NCBI GenBank assembly: GCA_020631105.1
Contig: JAHDHW010000027.1
Span: 1 to 41,001 of the forward strand
Source of the DNA: Saprospiraceae bacterium
Lineage (GTDB): Bacteria; Bacteroidota; Bacteroidia; Chitinophagales; Saprospiraceae
DNA: 41,001 bases
Direction of reading: 5' to 3'
Part shown: piece by piece, positions 9,375 to 18,357 of the stretch
How the letters are laid out: each line of letters starts with the position of its first letter
Numbering within the stretch: the stretch's first letter is position 1
Notes under the pieces: model-generated
Database searches by the model: none
The model's input: only the letters and a program-made list of their open reading frames with translations
What the model was told of the DNA's origin: nothing
Made by a program: the position numbers and the translations under genes

Positions 9375-10687
9375 CAAAAGAAACTTTTCTTAAGCTGTAC
9401 ACCGGATTTTACTTTTTCCAATCGTTCCGAAAACTCTACACTCATTGATGAATCTTCTTTGCGGGTGTATATCTCCATAAGCGCTTTTATAGTATTCAGA
9501 TCATTAGGATTAATTGCTTCTGCTTTTTGAAAATATGGCAAAGCCTCGTCGAGTAAAGATGCAAGTTGAGCTTGCTTAGCAAGCATAGCCCGAACATTTT
9601 CGGCGGACTTTACAGACTCTAATACCTTTAGTTCTTTGGTGATAACTGAGGCTTTGTTATAGTGCAGCGCTCCAAGGTTATATAATGCGGGAGCATGTTT
9701 GTCATCGACGTCTAGAGCCCGGGTAAAATAATATTTAGCTTCCTTGAAATGGTCCTGAGCACCTTGAAAATCCCCTTCCTCAGCTGCTTCGTATTGGAGC
9801 TTATTGAATACCGTACCTAACGAAATATAAAGCGTTAGATTTTTAGGTTCTGACTCTAAGGCTTCTTGCAGTTTCGCAATAAGACCGTCAGATGCTCCCT
9901 CCTCCATAAACCAATTGATCTCGGCTATTTGCAGCGCATTACTTTCAGGGAATAACTCTCTCCCATCTTGTAAGGCATTTCGGGCTTTCGCCTTCTCCCC
10001 TTTTGCCATATACAACTCATGCAAACTACTATAGATGATGGGATTATTAAATTTAATTTCTTCGAGCTTAAGAAATAGTTCAAGTGCAGCTTCATTTTCT
10101 TCGGATCGTTTTGCAGCAAGTGCGGTACGGTACAGGTGCATGTGATATTCATTTAGTCCGGTAAGGATAGAACTATGCTCTTGCTCGTTTAGGAACTCAC
10201 GTATATAGTCCACTCGCAAAAAGGAATGATAAGCCGTTCGGAAATTTTCATTATTGTAGGCTGCTATTCCTTCATTCGTAATAAAGGTCGAGGTCTTTAA
10301 TAATTCATCAAGGGCCAGTTTCTTATCCCATTTTTTATCTGCGTGCTCCGCAGCGTGCATCAGGGCATCCGCAGCTTTAAAAGAGCAATTAGGATGAAGA
10401 GGTTTGTAATCATTATAAATGAGAAATTGTTTATAATCCCCTAAGGCTACTTCATTATAAACTTCGCCAGCTTTCAACCAATACTTACCGGCTTTTTTCT
10501 GGTCCATTTTCTTGATTTTAGGGATCATTAATTCTACGTTCTTAAATGCATCCTCTAATTTCTCTTTATCTCCTTGTTGGTATTTTTCCAATGCTTTTTT
10601 GGCGGTCTTATAAAGACTGCCAGGATCTTGAGCATGAAGTGTAAAGGACCACCAAAAAATCAATAGTGTAGCGTAGTAGAATTTCAT
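9374..10687 (-). CDS. Secreted tetratricopeptide-repeat protein
   Basis: A Sec signal (MKFYYATLLIFWWSFTLHAQ) is followed by ~415 residues made largely of TPR-like helix pairs. The clearest repeats are toward the C-terminus (HAPALYNLGALHYNKA; DEALPYFQKAEAINPNDLNT). It probably sits in the periplasm as a scaffold for protein-protein contacts; no partner can be named. It is the first gene of a two-gene unit with the STM3941-like gene. A bidirectional hairpin separates it from gyrA, so it should have its own promoter in the 10688-10749 gap, although that gap is short. Confidence 0.75.
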   Translation of the reverse strand: MKFYYATLLIFWWSFTLHAQDPGSLYKTAKKALEKYQQGDKEKLEDAFKNVELMIPKIKKMDQKKAGKYWLKAGEVYNEVALGDYKQFLIYNDYKPLHPNCSFKAADALMHAAEHADKKWDKKLALDELLKTSTFITNEGIAAYNNENFRTAYHSFLRVDYIREFLNEQEHSSILTGLNEYHMHLYRTALAAKRSEENEAALELFLKLEEIKFNNPIIYSSLHELYMAKGEKAKARNALQDGRELFPESNALQIAEINWFMEEGASDGLIAKLQEALESEPKNLTLYISLGTVFNKLQYEAAEEGDFQGAQDHFKEAKYYFTRALDVDDKHAPALYNLGALHYNKASVITKELKVLESVKSAENVRAMLAKQAQLASLLDEALPYFQKAEAINPNDLNTIKALMEIYTRKEDSSMSVEFSERLEKVKSGVQLKKSFF

Positions 10688-10749
10688 TGCAACAGTTTAT
10701 CGTATTGATAAAGTAAGTTAAAACATTTTAGGCCTATTTTAAAATAGAA

Positions 10750-10802
10750 GAACCTGTCTAAAATGGACCCTCAATGTTCAGGATCCAATTTTAAACAGGT
10801 TC
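10750..10802 (-). terminator. Long hairpin terminator-like element after gyrA
   Basis: Arms at 10750-10767 (GAACCTGTCTAAAATGGA) and 10784-10802 (TCCAATTTTAAACAGGTTC) pair over ~18 bp with one mismatch and one bulge around a 16-base loop. It begins 28 bases past the gyrA stop. No strong T-run follows, but a 14-base palindrome (CTATTTTAAAATAG, 10734-10747) lies immediately beyond. It is probably the gyrA terminator or a transcript-stabilising hairpin. Confidence 0.55.
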
Positions 10803-10830
10803 GTAAGATTATGAAGCGTAAAAAGAAATA

Positions 10831-13338
10831 CTATTCTTCCTCTCCGCTAGCGTCCACTGGCGTTACGTTATCTTCATCATCATCTTCATCTCTGGTCACT
10901 ACTGCAATATCAGCGATAGCATCCTCCTCATCAAGACGAATCAGTCGAACACCTTGTGTAGCACGTCCCATCACCCTCATATCACTTGCATGCATACGGA
11001 TAACGATTCCGCTAACATTGGTAATCATTAGATCATCTAACTCCGAAACCGCTTTAATCGCAATTAAGCTTCCGGTTTTGTCAGTAATCTTCATTGTTTT
11101 GACTCCTTTACCACCTCTATTCGTAACTCGGTAATCTTCTAAAGAAGAACGTTTACCCATTCCTTTCTCAGAAACAACCAAGACACTGACATTAGGATCA
11201 TTGGCGTCAACCGTAATCATTCCAACAACCTGATCATTTTCCATTTTGTCAGAAAGACGAATACCACGTACTCCAGCTGCTGTTCTACCCATTGGTCGTA
11301 CTGCAGATTCCGGGAATCTGATCGCCCGGCCACCTTTATTGGCAATGACGACCTCGCTATTACCATTGGTCAATTTAGCTTCTAACAAGGTATCTCCTTC
11401 GTTAATGGTGATGGCATTAATACCATTTACACGTGGACGGGAGAAAGACTCTACCAAAGTCTTTTTGATTAGCCCTTTCTTCGTACAGAATACGATATAG
11501 TTATTATTCAGAAATTCTTCATCCGTCAAATCCTGAATAATGATATAGGCCTTAACTTTATCTTCTTTAGGCAGATTGATGATATTCTGAATGACACGAC
11601 CTGCCGAAGTTTTGGCTGCTTCCGGGATTTCATATGCCCGTAGCCAAAAACAGCGTCCTTGTTCTGTAAATAAGAGTAAATAGTTATGTGTAGTCGCAAG
11701 GAACATGTGTTCTATAAAATCTTCCCCTCTGGTCTTACTACCTTTTGATCCACGTCCACCTCTACCCTGCGCACGATACTCACTTGATTTTGTTCTTTTG
11801 ATATACCCAAGATTAGAAATGGTAATCACTACCTCTTCGTCTGGAATCATATCTTCAATACTGATATCTCCTGCGGCGTAGTTAATTTCTGTACGACGCT
11901 CATCACCAAATTTTTCTTTGATCTCCGCTAATTCAACTTTGATGATATCACGCTGCATGGTCTCACTGTCAAGAATTGCTTTGTAATGTGCAATCTTCAC
12001 TTGTAGTTCTTCGTATTCTGCTTTTACCTTATCGCGCTCTAAGCCTGTAAGCTTTTGCAAACGCATTTCAAGAATTGCCTTCGCCTGAATCTCTGACAAC
12101 TGGAAGGTCGTCATTAAGCCGTTTTTCGCTTCCTCAACCGTCTTAGAACTTCGGATAAGACTGATTACTTCGTCTAGATTATCCAAAGCAATGAGTAATC
12201 CTTCAAGGATATGCGCTCGCTCTTCGGCTTTACGAAGGTCATATTTCGTACGACGAACAATTACTTCTAAGCGGAACTTGATAAACTCTTCCAGCATGTC
12301 CTTAAGGTTAAGGAGTACTGGGCGACCGTTGACCAAAGCAATATTATTTACACCGTAGGAAGTCTGAAGTGGTGTGTACTTGTATAATTGAGAAAGAATG
12401 ACATTAGCGATTGCATCACGTTTGATTTCAATCACGATTCGCATACCATTACGATCCGACTCGTCCCGGATATCACTAATTCCTTCAATACGCTTGGAGT
12501 TAACCAGCTCTGCAATCTTAATGATCAATTGCGCCTTGTTCACCTGATAAGGAATCTCAGAAACGATAATTGTTTCTTTTCCGTTATTGGCCTCCTGAAT
12601 ATCTGCCCGGGCTCTAACCACTACTCTTCCTCGTCCGGTTTCAAAACCTTCTCTTACGCCAGAAATACCGTAGATGATCCCTCCAGTTGGGAAGTCAGGG
12701 GCTTTGATGTGTTGCACGAGTTCTTCCGTGGTAATTTCCGGATTATCGATTGTAGCGATTGTACCGTCGATTACTTCCGACAAATTATGCGGGAGCATGT
12801 TAGTAGCCATACCAACAGCGATACCAGAAGCTCCATTGATTAGAAGATTGGGGATTTTGGATGGTAAGACAGTAGGTTCCTTAAGAGAATCGTCAAAGTT
12901 TAGTTGAAAATCAACCGTTTCTTTTTTGATATCCTCAAGGATTTCATCACTGATTTTTTGCAAACGTGCTTCTGTATAACGCATTGCGGCTGGACTATCC
13001 CCGTCAACAGAACCAAAGTTTCCCTGGCCGTCAACGAGTGGATACCGTAAGGACCAATCCTGGGCCATACGAACCATAGCATCATAAACAGAGCTATCTC
13101 CGTGTGGGTGATACTTACCAAGTACCTCTCCTACTACTCTAGCAGATTTTTTGTGTGATTTGTTAAAAGTTAGTCCTAACTCAGCCATCCCGTAAAGAAT
13201 ACGACGATGAACAGGTTTTAGACCGTCTCTAACATCGGGAAGTGCACGTGAAACGATCACAGACATCGAATAATCGATGTAAGCAGACTTCATTTCTTCC
13301 TCGATATTAATAGGAATAATTCGATCTTCAGTTGCCAT
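10831..13338 (-). CDS. gyrA: DNA gyrase subunit A
   Basis: The 835-aa protein matches GyrA along its whole length. It is the breakage-reunion subunit that, with GyrB, introduces negative supercoils. The catalytic tyrosine is Tyr121 ([10 protein letters not shown]). The quinolone-resistance region [18 protein letters not shown] keeps Ser82 and Asp86, equivalent to E. coli Ser83 and Asp87, so no classical resistance change is seen. The C-terminal beta-pinwheel carries a GyrA box, QGRGGRG, and the protein ends in an acidic tail (DEDDDEDN onward) like those that modulate wrapping in other bacteria. A promoter match (minus strand TACATTTG at 13383-13376 with TTG at 13407-13405) lies ~40 bases upstream of the ATG. 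Confidence 0.98.
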   Translation of the reverse strand: MATEDRIIPINIEEEMKSAYIDYSMSVIVSRALPDVRDGLKPVHRRILYGMAELGLTFNKSHKKSARVVGEVLGKYHPHGDSSVYDAMVRMAQDWSLRYPLVDGQGNFGSVDGDSPAAMRYTEARLQKISDEILEDIKKETVDFQLNFDDSLKEPTVLPSKIPNLLINGASGIAVGMATNMLPHNLSEVIDGTIATIDNPEITTEELVQHIKAPDFPTGGIIYGISGVREGFETGRGRVVVRARADIQEANNGKETIIVSEIPYQVNKAQLIIKIAELVNSKRIEGISDIRDESDRNGMRIVIEIKRDAIANVILSQLYKYTPLQTSYGVNNIALVNGRPVLLNLKDMLEEFIKFRLEVIVRRTKYDLRKAEERAHILEGLLIALDNLDEVISLIRSSKTVEEAKNGLMTTFQLSEIQAKAILEMRLQKLTGLERDKVKAEYEELQVKIAHYKAILDSETMQRDIIKVELAEIKEKFGDERRTEINYAAGDISIEDMIPDEEVVITISNLGYIKRTKSSEYRAQGRGGRGSKGSKTRGEDFIEHMFLATTHNYLLLFTEQGRCFWLRAYEIPEAAKTSAGRVIQNIINLPKEDKVKAYIIIQDLTDEEFLNNNYIVFCTKKGLIKKTLVESFSRPRVNGINAITINEGDTLLEAKLTNGNSEVVIANKGGRAIRFPESAVRPMGRTAAGVRGIRLSDKMENDQVVGMITVDANDPNVSVLVVSEKGMGKRSSLEDYRVTNRGGKGVKTMKITDKTGSLIAIKAVSELDDLMITNVSGIVIRMHASDMRVMGRATQGVRLIRLDEEDAIADIAVVTRDEDDDEDNVTPVDASGEEE

Positions 13339-13375
13339 TTATAATAGTGTAGATTAATGTGTCAAATTCGACTCG

Positions 13376-13407
13376 CAAATGTACAAAAATGTAAGCCAAA
13401 TCTTCAA
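13376..13407 (-). promoter_or_regulatory. Bacteroidota-type promoter for gyrA
   Basis: On the minus strand, TTG (13407-13405), 21 bases, then TACATTTG (13383-13376) fits the -33/-7 consensus TTTG/TAnnTTTG. Transcription would start near 13370, giving a leader of about 32 bases. Confidence 0.55.
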
Positions 13408-13456
13408 TAAAACCACTATTTAAACGGTGAAAGGAAAGATATGTTTCTAAGGTGTT

Positions 13457-13479
13457 TTCCGACTAGGAAGTAGTCGGAA
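13457..13479. repeat. Perfect short hairpin upstream of gyrA
   Basis: TTCCGACTA (13457-13465) and TAGTCGGAA (13471-13479) form a perfect 9-bp stem with a 5-base loop. Neither side has a T-run. It lies between the terminator of the upstream gene and the gyrA promoter, so it could be an operator or supercoiling-sensitive element; function unknown. Confidence 0.4.
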
Positions 13480-13499
13480 GAACTCAGCGAATAGAAATG

Positions 13500-13537
13500 A
13501 AAAAGCGATAGCACATTATACAGTACTACCGCTTTTT
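13500..13537 (-). terminator. Rho-independent terminator of the secreted hypothetical gene
   Basis: Arms at 13500-13514 and 13523-13537 flank an 8-base loop. Read on the minus strand, all 15 positions pair, two as G-U, and the stem ends in five U residues; on the plus strand those two positions mismatch. The orientation therefore fits the minus-strand gene ending at 13563. Confidence 0.75.
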
Positions 13538-13562
13538 AGATGATTATAAATAGTTCTTAAAA

Positions 13563-14210
13563 TTATTCTTTCATGGCTACCTTATAGGTATCTGGATCAT
13601 GTTGTTGTACCGTCCAATAATTATAGTCTCGAACCATTCGGTCAAGGTTACGGTATTCGAAGTCTTTCTTACCAACTCTCGAATAAAGAGCAGAGTAATC
13701 TTTGAAGATTCGTCTTACAGTACCTGCGTAATCCTCGCGTTCAACCTTTTCAAGCTCTCCATCATCCATCAAGAGATAATAGATATACTTGTAAGGGCGC
13801 TTAGGATTGTCCCGGATCTCGATATAATAAGTATAGAGTGTTACTTGTCCGACTTCTTCCCGTTCCATAAAAACGGTAGTAGAAGCGAACATTTTTGGAG
13901 GGTAATCAACTTTCTGTCGGTCGAAATGAACCCATTTTGATTCAACTTTACCGATTTCGTTAATTTCATCTTCCTGATAACCATAGCCTTCAATATCTTT
14001 TGGCTTATAGGTTTTTTTTCTGTTGGTGCCGTCTTCGAAGAAGACACACTTTACTTCATTATCGGTAATAGAGCCAATAACAACTTTTCCTTGGATTTTC
14101 TTTCCCCCGTTTAAGATTACATATCCTGGTACTTTGTCTCCTTTTTTTGCAGAGACATTAACCGAGGCGATCAGTAATGCTAGTAGGATTAATAGGTTAC
14201 TTTTTTTCAT
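13563..14210 (-). CDS. Secreted hypothetical protein
   Basis: I do not recognise a named family. The 215-aa product has a Sec signal (MKKSNLLILLALLIASVNVSA) and then a soluble beta-rich domain opening with GYVILNGGKKIQGKV, a pattern common in uncharacterised exported Bacteroidota proteins. It continues into the Tyr- and Arg-rich C-terminus (DPDTYKVAMKE). The open frame extends 62 codons further upstream, but that extension places a polar, basic region ahead of the signal peptide, so the ATG at 14210 is preferred. It is followed by its own terminator and is separate from gyrA. Confidence 0.65.
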   Translation of the reverse strand: MKKSNLLILLALLIASVNVSAKKGDKVPGYVILNGGKKIQGKVVIGSITDNEVKCVFFEDGTNRKKTYKPKDIEGYGYQEDEINEIGKVESKWVHFDRQKVDYPPKMFASTTVFMEREEVGQVTLYTYYIEIRDNPKRPYKYIYYLLMDDGELEKVEREDYAGTVRRIFKDYSALYSRVGKKDFEYRNLDRMVRDYNYWTVQQHDPDTYKVAMKE

Positions 14211-14345
14211 AATGATGCGGATCATTGTGTTGGTTATATAATAAGAGATTATCGAAATGGAATATTTTCCTGTTTTGGAGGGAGTTTTACTTTGAATCTT
14301 ATTTTTCCTATGAGGGAGTGTTACCGGAGGGAGGAGAGGGAAAGC

Positions 14346-14409
14346 AGACCTGAAAGGTTTTGCTACAAGTACATAGTTCTGTTTTTGTTTTTGCAAACCT
14401 CTCAGGCCT
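14346..14409. repeat. AGACCTGAAAGG-type imperfect inverted repeat
   Basis: The arms pair over ~16 positions around a ~30-base AT-rich loop. The arm sequence resembles the AGACCTG(A/T)CAGGTTT palindromic repeats I recall as dispersed in many Bacteroidota genomes. It could act as a bidirectional transcription barrier between the two divergent genes. Confidence 0.5.
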
Positions 14410-14907
14410 TACTTCTACCGGTTAATTATGAGATGACCTCAGTCGCTTATGTTTGCAATATCGGGGTGAATCATAGTTATTTTTGTCAAAATATCAAGTA
14501 TTTGTGACATGGTAACTAGTTTTCACATTTAACTAGTCATTAATTGACAAATACTAGACCAGAATGAAAACTTATCAGCATCTTGGACATCATCCCAAAT
14601 TGGCGATTAACCGCATTAATTATTTTTATCATATATAACAAAGTGATATTAAAAATTTTATTCCGTGAAGACCAGTGACGGGATGCTGGAACAAGCATTT
14701 TGCAAAAAAAAATGAGCTATTTCACTGAAATTAGGCGCACAAAGTCTCTGCGAATGGTTGATATCCGAAAATTGTTAGAGAAGACCTGTATTTATTTTCT
14801 GCTCTTTTAATCTGTCAGTTAGCATAAAAAGGCAACAAAAAAGAAAAGTATTCAGGAGAATGAGATAAGACTCAACTCATTGAGTTTTTAATTGTTCAAA
14901 CTACAAT

Positions 14908-14915
14908 TATCTTTG
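14908..14915 (+). promoter_or_regulatory. -7 promoter box for ubiE
   Basis: TATCTTTG matches TAnnTTTG exactly and lies 22 bases before the TTG start of ubiE. The best upstream TTG (14880-14882) is 25 bases away, slightly long, so the -33 element is uncertain. The short distance to the coding region supports the TTG start. Confidence 0.5.
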
Positions 14916-14937
14916 CACCACTTTAAAACTAATAACT

Positions 14938-15675
14938 TTGAATACCAAAAAAGTAGTTAAACCTTACGAAAGAGAAGAAGATACTAAGAAAAGCCAGGTA
15001 TCCCGGATGTTCAATAGTATTGCACCGTACTATGATTTCCTAAATCGATTCCTTTCGCTTGGTATTGATACCATATGGAGGAAGAAGGCCATCAATAAGA
15101 TTAAAGCTTCGAATCCGCAGCATATTCTGGATATCGCAACTGGAACTGCTGATGTAGCCATTGAGTTGGTTAAGCGTCTCGATGCCAAGAAAGTCGTTGG
15201 CCTTGACATCTCGAAAGAAATGCTTGCGATTGGGCAGAAAAAGATTGATAAGCGAGCATTAGACAAAAGAATTGAGTTGGTCCTTGGGGACTCAGAGAAT
15301 TTGAGTTTTGAAGACGAGAGTTTTGATGCGGTCACCGTAGCATTTGGAGTCCGAAATTTTGAAAACCTGGAAAAAGGCCTGAAAGAGATGAACCGAGTGC
15401 TTAAAAAAGATGGCGAGGTTATGGTACTAGAATTTTCAAGGCCCAGGATTTTTCCGTTTAAGCAACTATTTAATGGCTATTTCAAATACGTTCTACCACA
15501 AATCGGTCGTTTAACCTCCAAAGATCCAAAAGCGTATCAGTATTTATATGAATCTGTACAGGCATTTCCGGATGGACAAGATTTTGTAGAGATACTAAAA
15601 CGCACAGGCTATAAATCAATCGAATGTACACCACTAAGTTTAGGAATATGCAGCGTTTACGTTGGAAAGAAGTAA
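14938..15675 (+). CDS. ubiE: Demethylmenaquinone methyltransferase (UbiE/MenG)
   Basis: A SAM-dependent class I methyltransferase that carries out the last step of menaquinone synthesis, methylating demethylmenaquinone. Motif I is ILDIATGTADVAIEL, motif II VVGLDISKEMLAIGQ, and the family signature FGVRNFENLEKGLKEMNRVLK is followed by VLEFSRPR. At 245 aa it is the normal length. With mqnB elsewhere in the window, it fits the futalosine menaquinone route. The start is a TTG: no ATG or GTG lies in the correct position upstream, and the N-terminus (NTKKVVKPY) is typical. The last 28 bases overlap the porT-like gene. Confidence 0.95.
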   Translation: MNTKKVVKPYEREEDTKKSQVSRMFNSIAPYYDFLNRFLSLGIDTIWRKKAINKIKASNPQHILDIATGTADVAIELVKRLDAKKVVGLDISKEMLAIGQKKIDKRALDKRIELVLGDSENLSFEDESFDAVTVAFGVRNFENLEKGLKEMNRVLKKDGEVMVLEFSRPRIFPFKQLFNGYFKYVLPQIGRLTSKDPKAYQYLYESVQAFPDGQDFVEILKRTGYKSIECTPLSLGICSVYVGKK

Positions 15676-16364
15676 TTGTAGTAGCATTTTTAACTTGCTT
15701 TTTAGCAAATCTATACGGGCAACAACACCGGGGGAACTATAACTTTCTCGATTTCCAGGCGAAGCCTTATTACTTTGGAATTACCCTGGGCTATAATTCA
15801 TCTAACTTTAGGATTTTTCATTCCAATAGGTTTATTCTCAATGATTCTATTAGCTCGGCACAATCTGTAACAGGTCCCGGGTTTAACCTGGGTATTGTGA
15901 GTAATCTAAAGGTTGGCCAATATTTTGATTTTAGATTTTTGCCTACCCTTTCCTTTGCGGAACGAAATATCCGATACACCTCTCCAACAGAAACCCGACC
16001 ACCTTATAGTCGTAAGGTGGAATCTGTATTCGTTGAGGTACCATTCCATATCCGATACAAATCTGCCCCATATAATGATATGCGACTGTTTATTGTAGCA
16101 GGTATTAAATACAGTTTTGATGTCGCAAGTGATTCCAGAACCCGCCAGGCCAGTGAGATCGTAAAAGTCTCTCCTACTGATTTTGCTTTTGAATATGGAG
16201 CTGGAGTTCAATTTTTCTTTCCTTATTTCATCTTTTCTCCCGAATTCAAAGTCTCACATGGTATAAGCAATATCCTGATCTTTGACAGTGACCTTGATCA
16301 ATCCAATGTGATAGAAAAGATTTTGTCGCGTACCTTTACAATATCACTACATTTTGAAGGCTAG
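15648..16364 (+). CDS. porT: PorT-family outer-membrane beta-barrel (type IX secretion/gliding)
   Basis: The 238-aa protein has a signal sequence (hydrophobic IVVAFLTCFLANLYGQQ) followed by repeated amphipathic strands typical of a small outer-membrane barrel, ending in SRTFTISLHFEG. Length, family signature (KPYYFGITLGYNSSNF) and position directly after ubiE fit PorT/SprT, which in Porphyromonas and Flavobacterium is needed for type IX secretion. I recall this gene order in other Bacteroidota. Two starts are possible: ATG at 15624 (52-base overlap with ubiE) and ATG at 15648 (28-base overlap), the latter giving a better signal peptide. The stop overlaps the stop of the convergent AcpH-like gene. 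Confidence 0.75.
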   Translation: MQRLRWKEVIVVAFLTCFLANLYGQQHRGNYNFLDFQAKPYYFGITLGYNSSNFRIFHSNRFILNDSISSAQSVTGPGFNLGIVSNLKVGQYFDFRFLPTLSFAERNIRYTSPTETRPPYSRKVESVFVEVPFHIRYKSAPYNDMRLFIVAGIKYSFDVASDSRTRQASEIVKVSPTDFAFEYGAGVQFFFPYFIFSPEFKVSHGISNILIFDSDLDQSNVIEKILSRTFTISLHFEG

Positions 16365-16942
16365 CATATACATTGCTCCTTGACGTAGTCAATCACATCC
16401 GGGAAAAACTGATTAAACTCTGCTTCAAAGAGATCATAATCTGCTTGCAGGTGGTCAATAGCATCAATAAAGTTTGAAGGGAAGGCAGTTCTTTTATCCA
16501 TTCTGATAAAGGTATTGTGTAGTCCTTCTAAAGTCCCATATGCTGGCAGCCAATCTGCTTGAACCATGCCTGGCAATCTTTGCTGTAGCTTTTCCGGCAT
16601 GATATCCAGCTTACTCAATAATACTTCATATTTCTCCTTCGCAAACGAATCAATGTCCTCCTCTGAGTAAAGATCCCAGTTTTTGACCAAAAGATGGTCA
16701 AACAAGATATCAATCACCACCGGAGCATATTTTCGGTGAAATGGTCGCAAACGGGCAACGCCCTGTTTGACAATAGGATGATTATCGGTATATGAGTCAA
16801 TTTTTCGATGAAGGGTAATCCCTGCCTGAATGGAAGGTGGGTATAATTTTACGTCTTTATTCTTAATCGAATCAGCTATAAAGTTACCGATCAGTAAGTC
16901 TTCATTATCGCAGGATAAGAATATATGCGCAAGGTAGTTCAT
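16361..16942 (-). CDS. acpH: Acyl carrier protein phosphodiesterase-like protein (AcpH/DUF479)
   Basis: The start MNYLAHIFLS, GNFIADSIK, the GITLHRKID segment and the late ADWLPAYGTLEGL stretch match the AcpH family. E. coli AcpH removes 4'-phosphopantetheine from acyl carrier protein; whether distant family members do so is not established. The ATG at 16942 gives 193 aa, the family length. An in-frame upstream start at 17026 would add 28 unconserved residues and overlap the ychF promoter region. The gene converges on the porT-like gene with a few shared bases at the stops. Confidence 0.85.
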   Translation of the reverse strand: MNYLAHIFLSCDNEDLLIGNFIADSIKNKDVKLYPPSIQAGITLHRKIDSYTDNHPIVKQGVARLRPFHRKYAPVVIDILFDHLLVKNWDLYSEEDIDSFAKEKYEVLLSKLDIMPEKLQQRLPGMVQADWLPAYGTLEGLHNTFIRMDKRTAFPSNFIDAIDHLQADYDLFEAEFNQFFPDVIDYVKEQCIC

Positions 16943-16945
16943 GTA

Positions 16946-16976
16946 TTGTGACGGTTCATTAAAAAGTCTATCTTTG
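16946..16976 (+). promoter_or_regulatory. Promoter match reading toward ychF
   Basis: TTG (16946-16948), 20 bases, TATCTTTG (16969-16976) is an exact fit to the Bacteroidota consensus. It would start transcription near 16983, about 100 bases before ychF, and begins only a few bases from the divergent AcpH-like ATG. Confidence 0.6.
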
Positions 16977-17085
16977 CAGCCGATTTTTAACACCTGCTCA
17001 AGGTAGAGTTTTTTATTTGATAACAATGGTCATAGAACAGTACAATCTAATTACAGTTGTGCTCAAGACCACAAAAACATAGAGA

Positions 17086-18183
17086 ATGGCGCTCAAATGC
17101 GGTATTGTTGGATTACCAAACGTAGGGAAATCTACTTTATTTAATGCTTTAACTTCTGCAAAAGCTCTTGCAGCGAATTATCCTTTCGCAACTAAAGATC
17201 CTAATGTAGGAATGATTACCGTTCCTGATCCCAGGTTAGACAAACTGGAAGAATTGGTAAATCCGCAGAAAGTTATACCTACGACCATCGAGATTGTGGA
17301 CATTGCAGGTTTGATCAAAGGTGCAAGTCAGGGCGAAGGACTAGGAAATCAGTTTTTGGCTAATATCCGCGAGGTAGATGCCATTGTCCATGTAGTGCGA
17401 TGTTTTGACAATAGCAATGTTGTGCACGTTGACGGAAGTGTTGATCCGGTCAGAGATAAAGAAATCATTGATATGGAGTTGCTTCTAAAGGATTTGGAGA
17501 CCATAGAAAAAAGACTGGAAAAACAGCGAAAACAAGCTAAAGGTGGACAAAAGGATGAAGTAAAGAAAGTGGAGATTGTTGAAAAGATTAAGGCTCATTT
17601 AGAGGCAAATAATCCTGCTCGTACTTTTGAAGTCAGTGATGATGCAGCAGAATTATTCAACAGCATGATGCTACTTACAGCCAAGCCAATTCTTTACGTC
17701 TGCAATGTAGATGAGGAGTCCACACAAGATGGCAATGAGTATACTACAAAATTCAAGGCCAGAGTTGCAGATGAAAATGCAGAAGTGATTTTCGTAAGTG
17801 CTGGAATTGAGGCTGATATTGCGGAGTTGGAGACTAAAGAAGAAAGACTGGAATTTCTCGAGGAAATGGGATTGAGTGAGCCGGGTGTAAACCGGGTGAT
17901 CAATTCTTGTTATAAGTTATTAAACTTGATTACATACTTTACTGCTGGCGAGAAAGAGGTACGGGCCTGGACTATTGAAGAAGGCACCAAAGCGCCACAA
18001 GCTGCCGGCGTAATCCATACAGACTTCGAGAAAGGATTTATCCGGGCTGAAGTGATAAAATACGCAGACTATATCCAACTTGGATCAGAGCAGGCTGTAA
18101 AAGAAGCGGGTAAGATGAATGTCGAAGGAAAAGAATACGTTGTTGGAGATGCTGATGTGATGCACTTTAGGTTTAACGTTTAG
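17086..18183 (+). CDS. ychF: Ribosome-binding ATPase YchF
   Basis: An Obg-family P-loop protein that hydrolyses ATP and associates with ribosomes. G1 is GLPNVGKST (residues ~9-17), G3 DIAGLIKGAS, and the G4 position reads NVDE in place of NKxD, as in ATP-specific YchF. A coiled-coil insertion (LETIEKRLEKQRKQAKGG) follows the G domain, and the C-terminus is a TGS domain (TYFTAGEKEVRAWTIEEGTKAPQAAG onward). At 365 aa it is the usual length. The gene is monocistronic and ends before a strong terminator shared with the convergent gene. Confidence 0.97.
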   Translation: MALKCGIVGLPNVGKSTLFNALTSAKALAANYPFATKDPNVGMITVPDPRLDKLEELVNPQKVIPTTIEIVDIAGLIKGASQGEGLGNQFLANIREVDAIVHVVRCFDNSNVVHVDGSVDPVRDKEIIDMELLLKDLETIEKRLEKQRKQAKGGQKDEVKKVEIVEKIKAHLEANNPARTFEVSDDAAELFNSMMLLTAKPILYVCNVDEESTQDGNEYTTKFKARVADENAEVIFVSAGIEADIAELETKEERLEFLEEMGLSEPGVNRVINSCYKLLNLITYFTAGEKEVRAWTIEEGTKAPQAAGVIHTDFEKGFIRAEVIKYADYIQLGSEQAVKEAGKMNVEGKEYVVGDADVMHFRFNV

Positions 18184-18233
18184 ATTTATTCGCTGATCTA
18201 CCCTTCTTCCTTACGGAAGTCGTAAGCGCAGAA

Positions 18234-18269
18234 AAAAAAGTCAGCTCGATCTAACGAGCTGACTTTTTT
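18234..18269. terminator. Bidirectional rho-independent terminator
   Basis: GTCAGCTCG (18240-18248) and CGAGCTGAC (18255-18263) form a perfect 9-bp stem with a 6-base loop, flanked by an A-tract on the left and a T-tract on the right. It serves ychF on the plus strand and the HNH-AP2 gene on the minus strand. Confidence 0.9.
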
Positions 18270-18357
18270 GCTTTAGACTATGAACGTAATTTTTTTGTGC
18301 TCTCTGTGTTTGTTTTGAAAGTTTTCGCTTGGATTTTCTTACTAAGCTCCTAACAAA

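Larger units (their letters stand above)
14211..14937. other. Long divergent intergenic region (727 bases)
   Basis: No gene with coding signs was seen; a 71-codon plus-strand frame at 14292-14507 is judged spurious. The notable structure is a large hairpin: arms at 14346-14363 (AGACCTGAAAGGTTTTGC) and 14393-14409 (GCAAACCTCTCAGGCCT). Two ACTAGT sites occur close together (near 14516 and 14531). A near-palindrome, AACTCATTGAGTT, at 14875-14887 precedes the ubiE promoter box. The region is AT-rich and could hold divergent promoters or a small RNA that I cannot define. Confidence 0.5.

Noticed and set aside
10763-11134. A 123-codon frame opposite the end of gyrA
   Set aside because: It is the antisense of gyrA, with a serine- and threonine-rich translation created by the gyrA codons.
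12388-12843. A 151-codon frame opposite the gyrA middle
   Set aside because: It lies entirely antisense to a conserved gyrA region and shows no domain of its own.
13457-13479. Perfect hairpin as a terminator
   Set aside because: There is no T-run on either strand, and a better terminator lies at 13500-13537.
14292-14507. A 71-codon plus-strand frame in the long intergenic region
   Set aside because: It runs through the hairpin repeat, has an odd composition and shows no recognisable domain or promoter.
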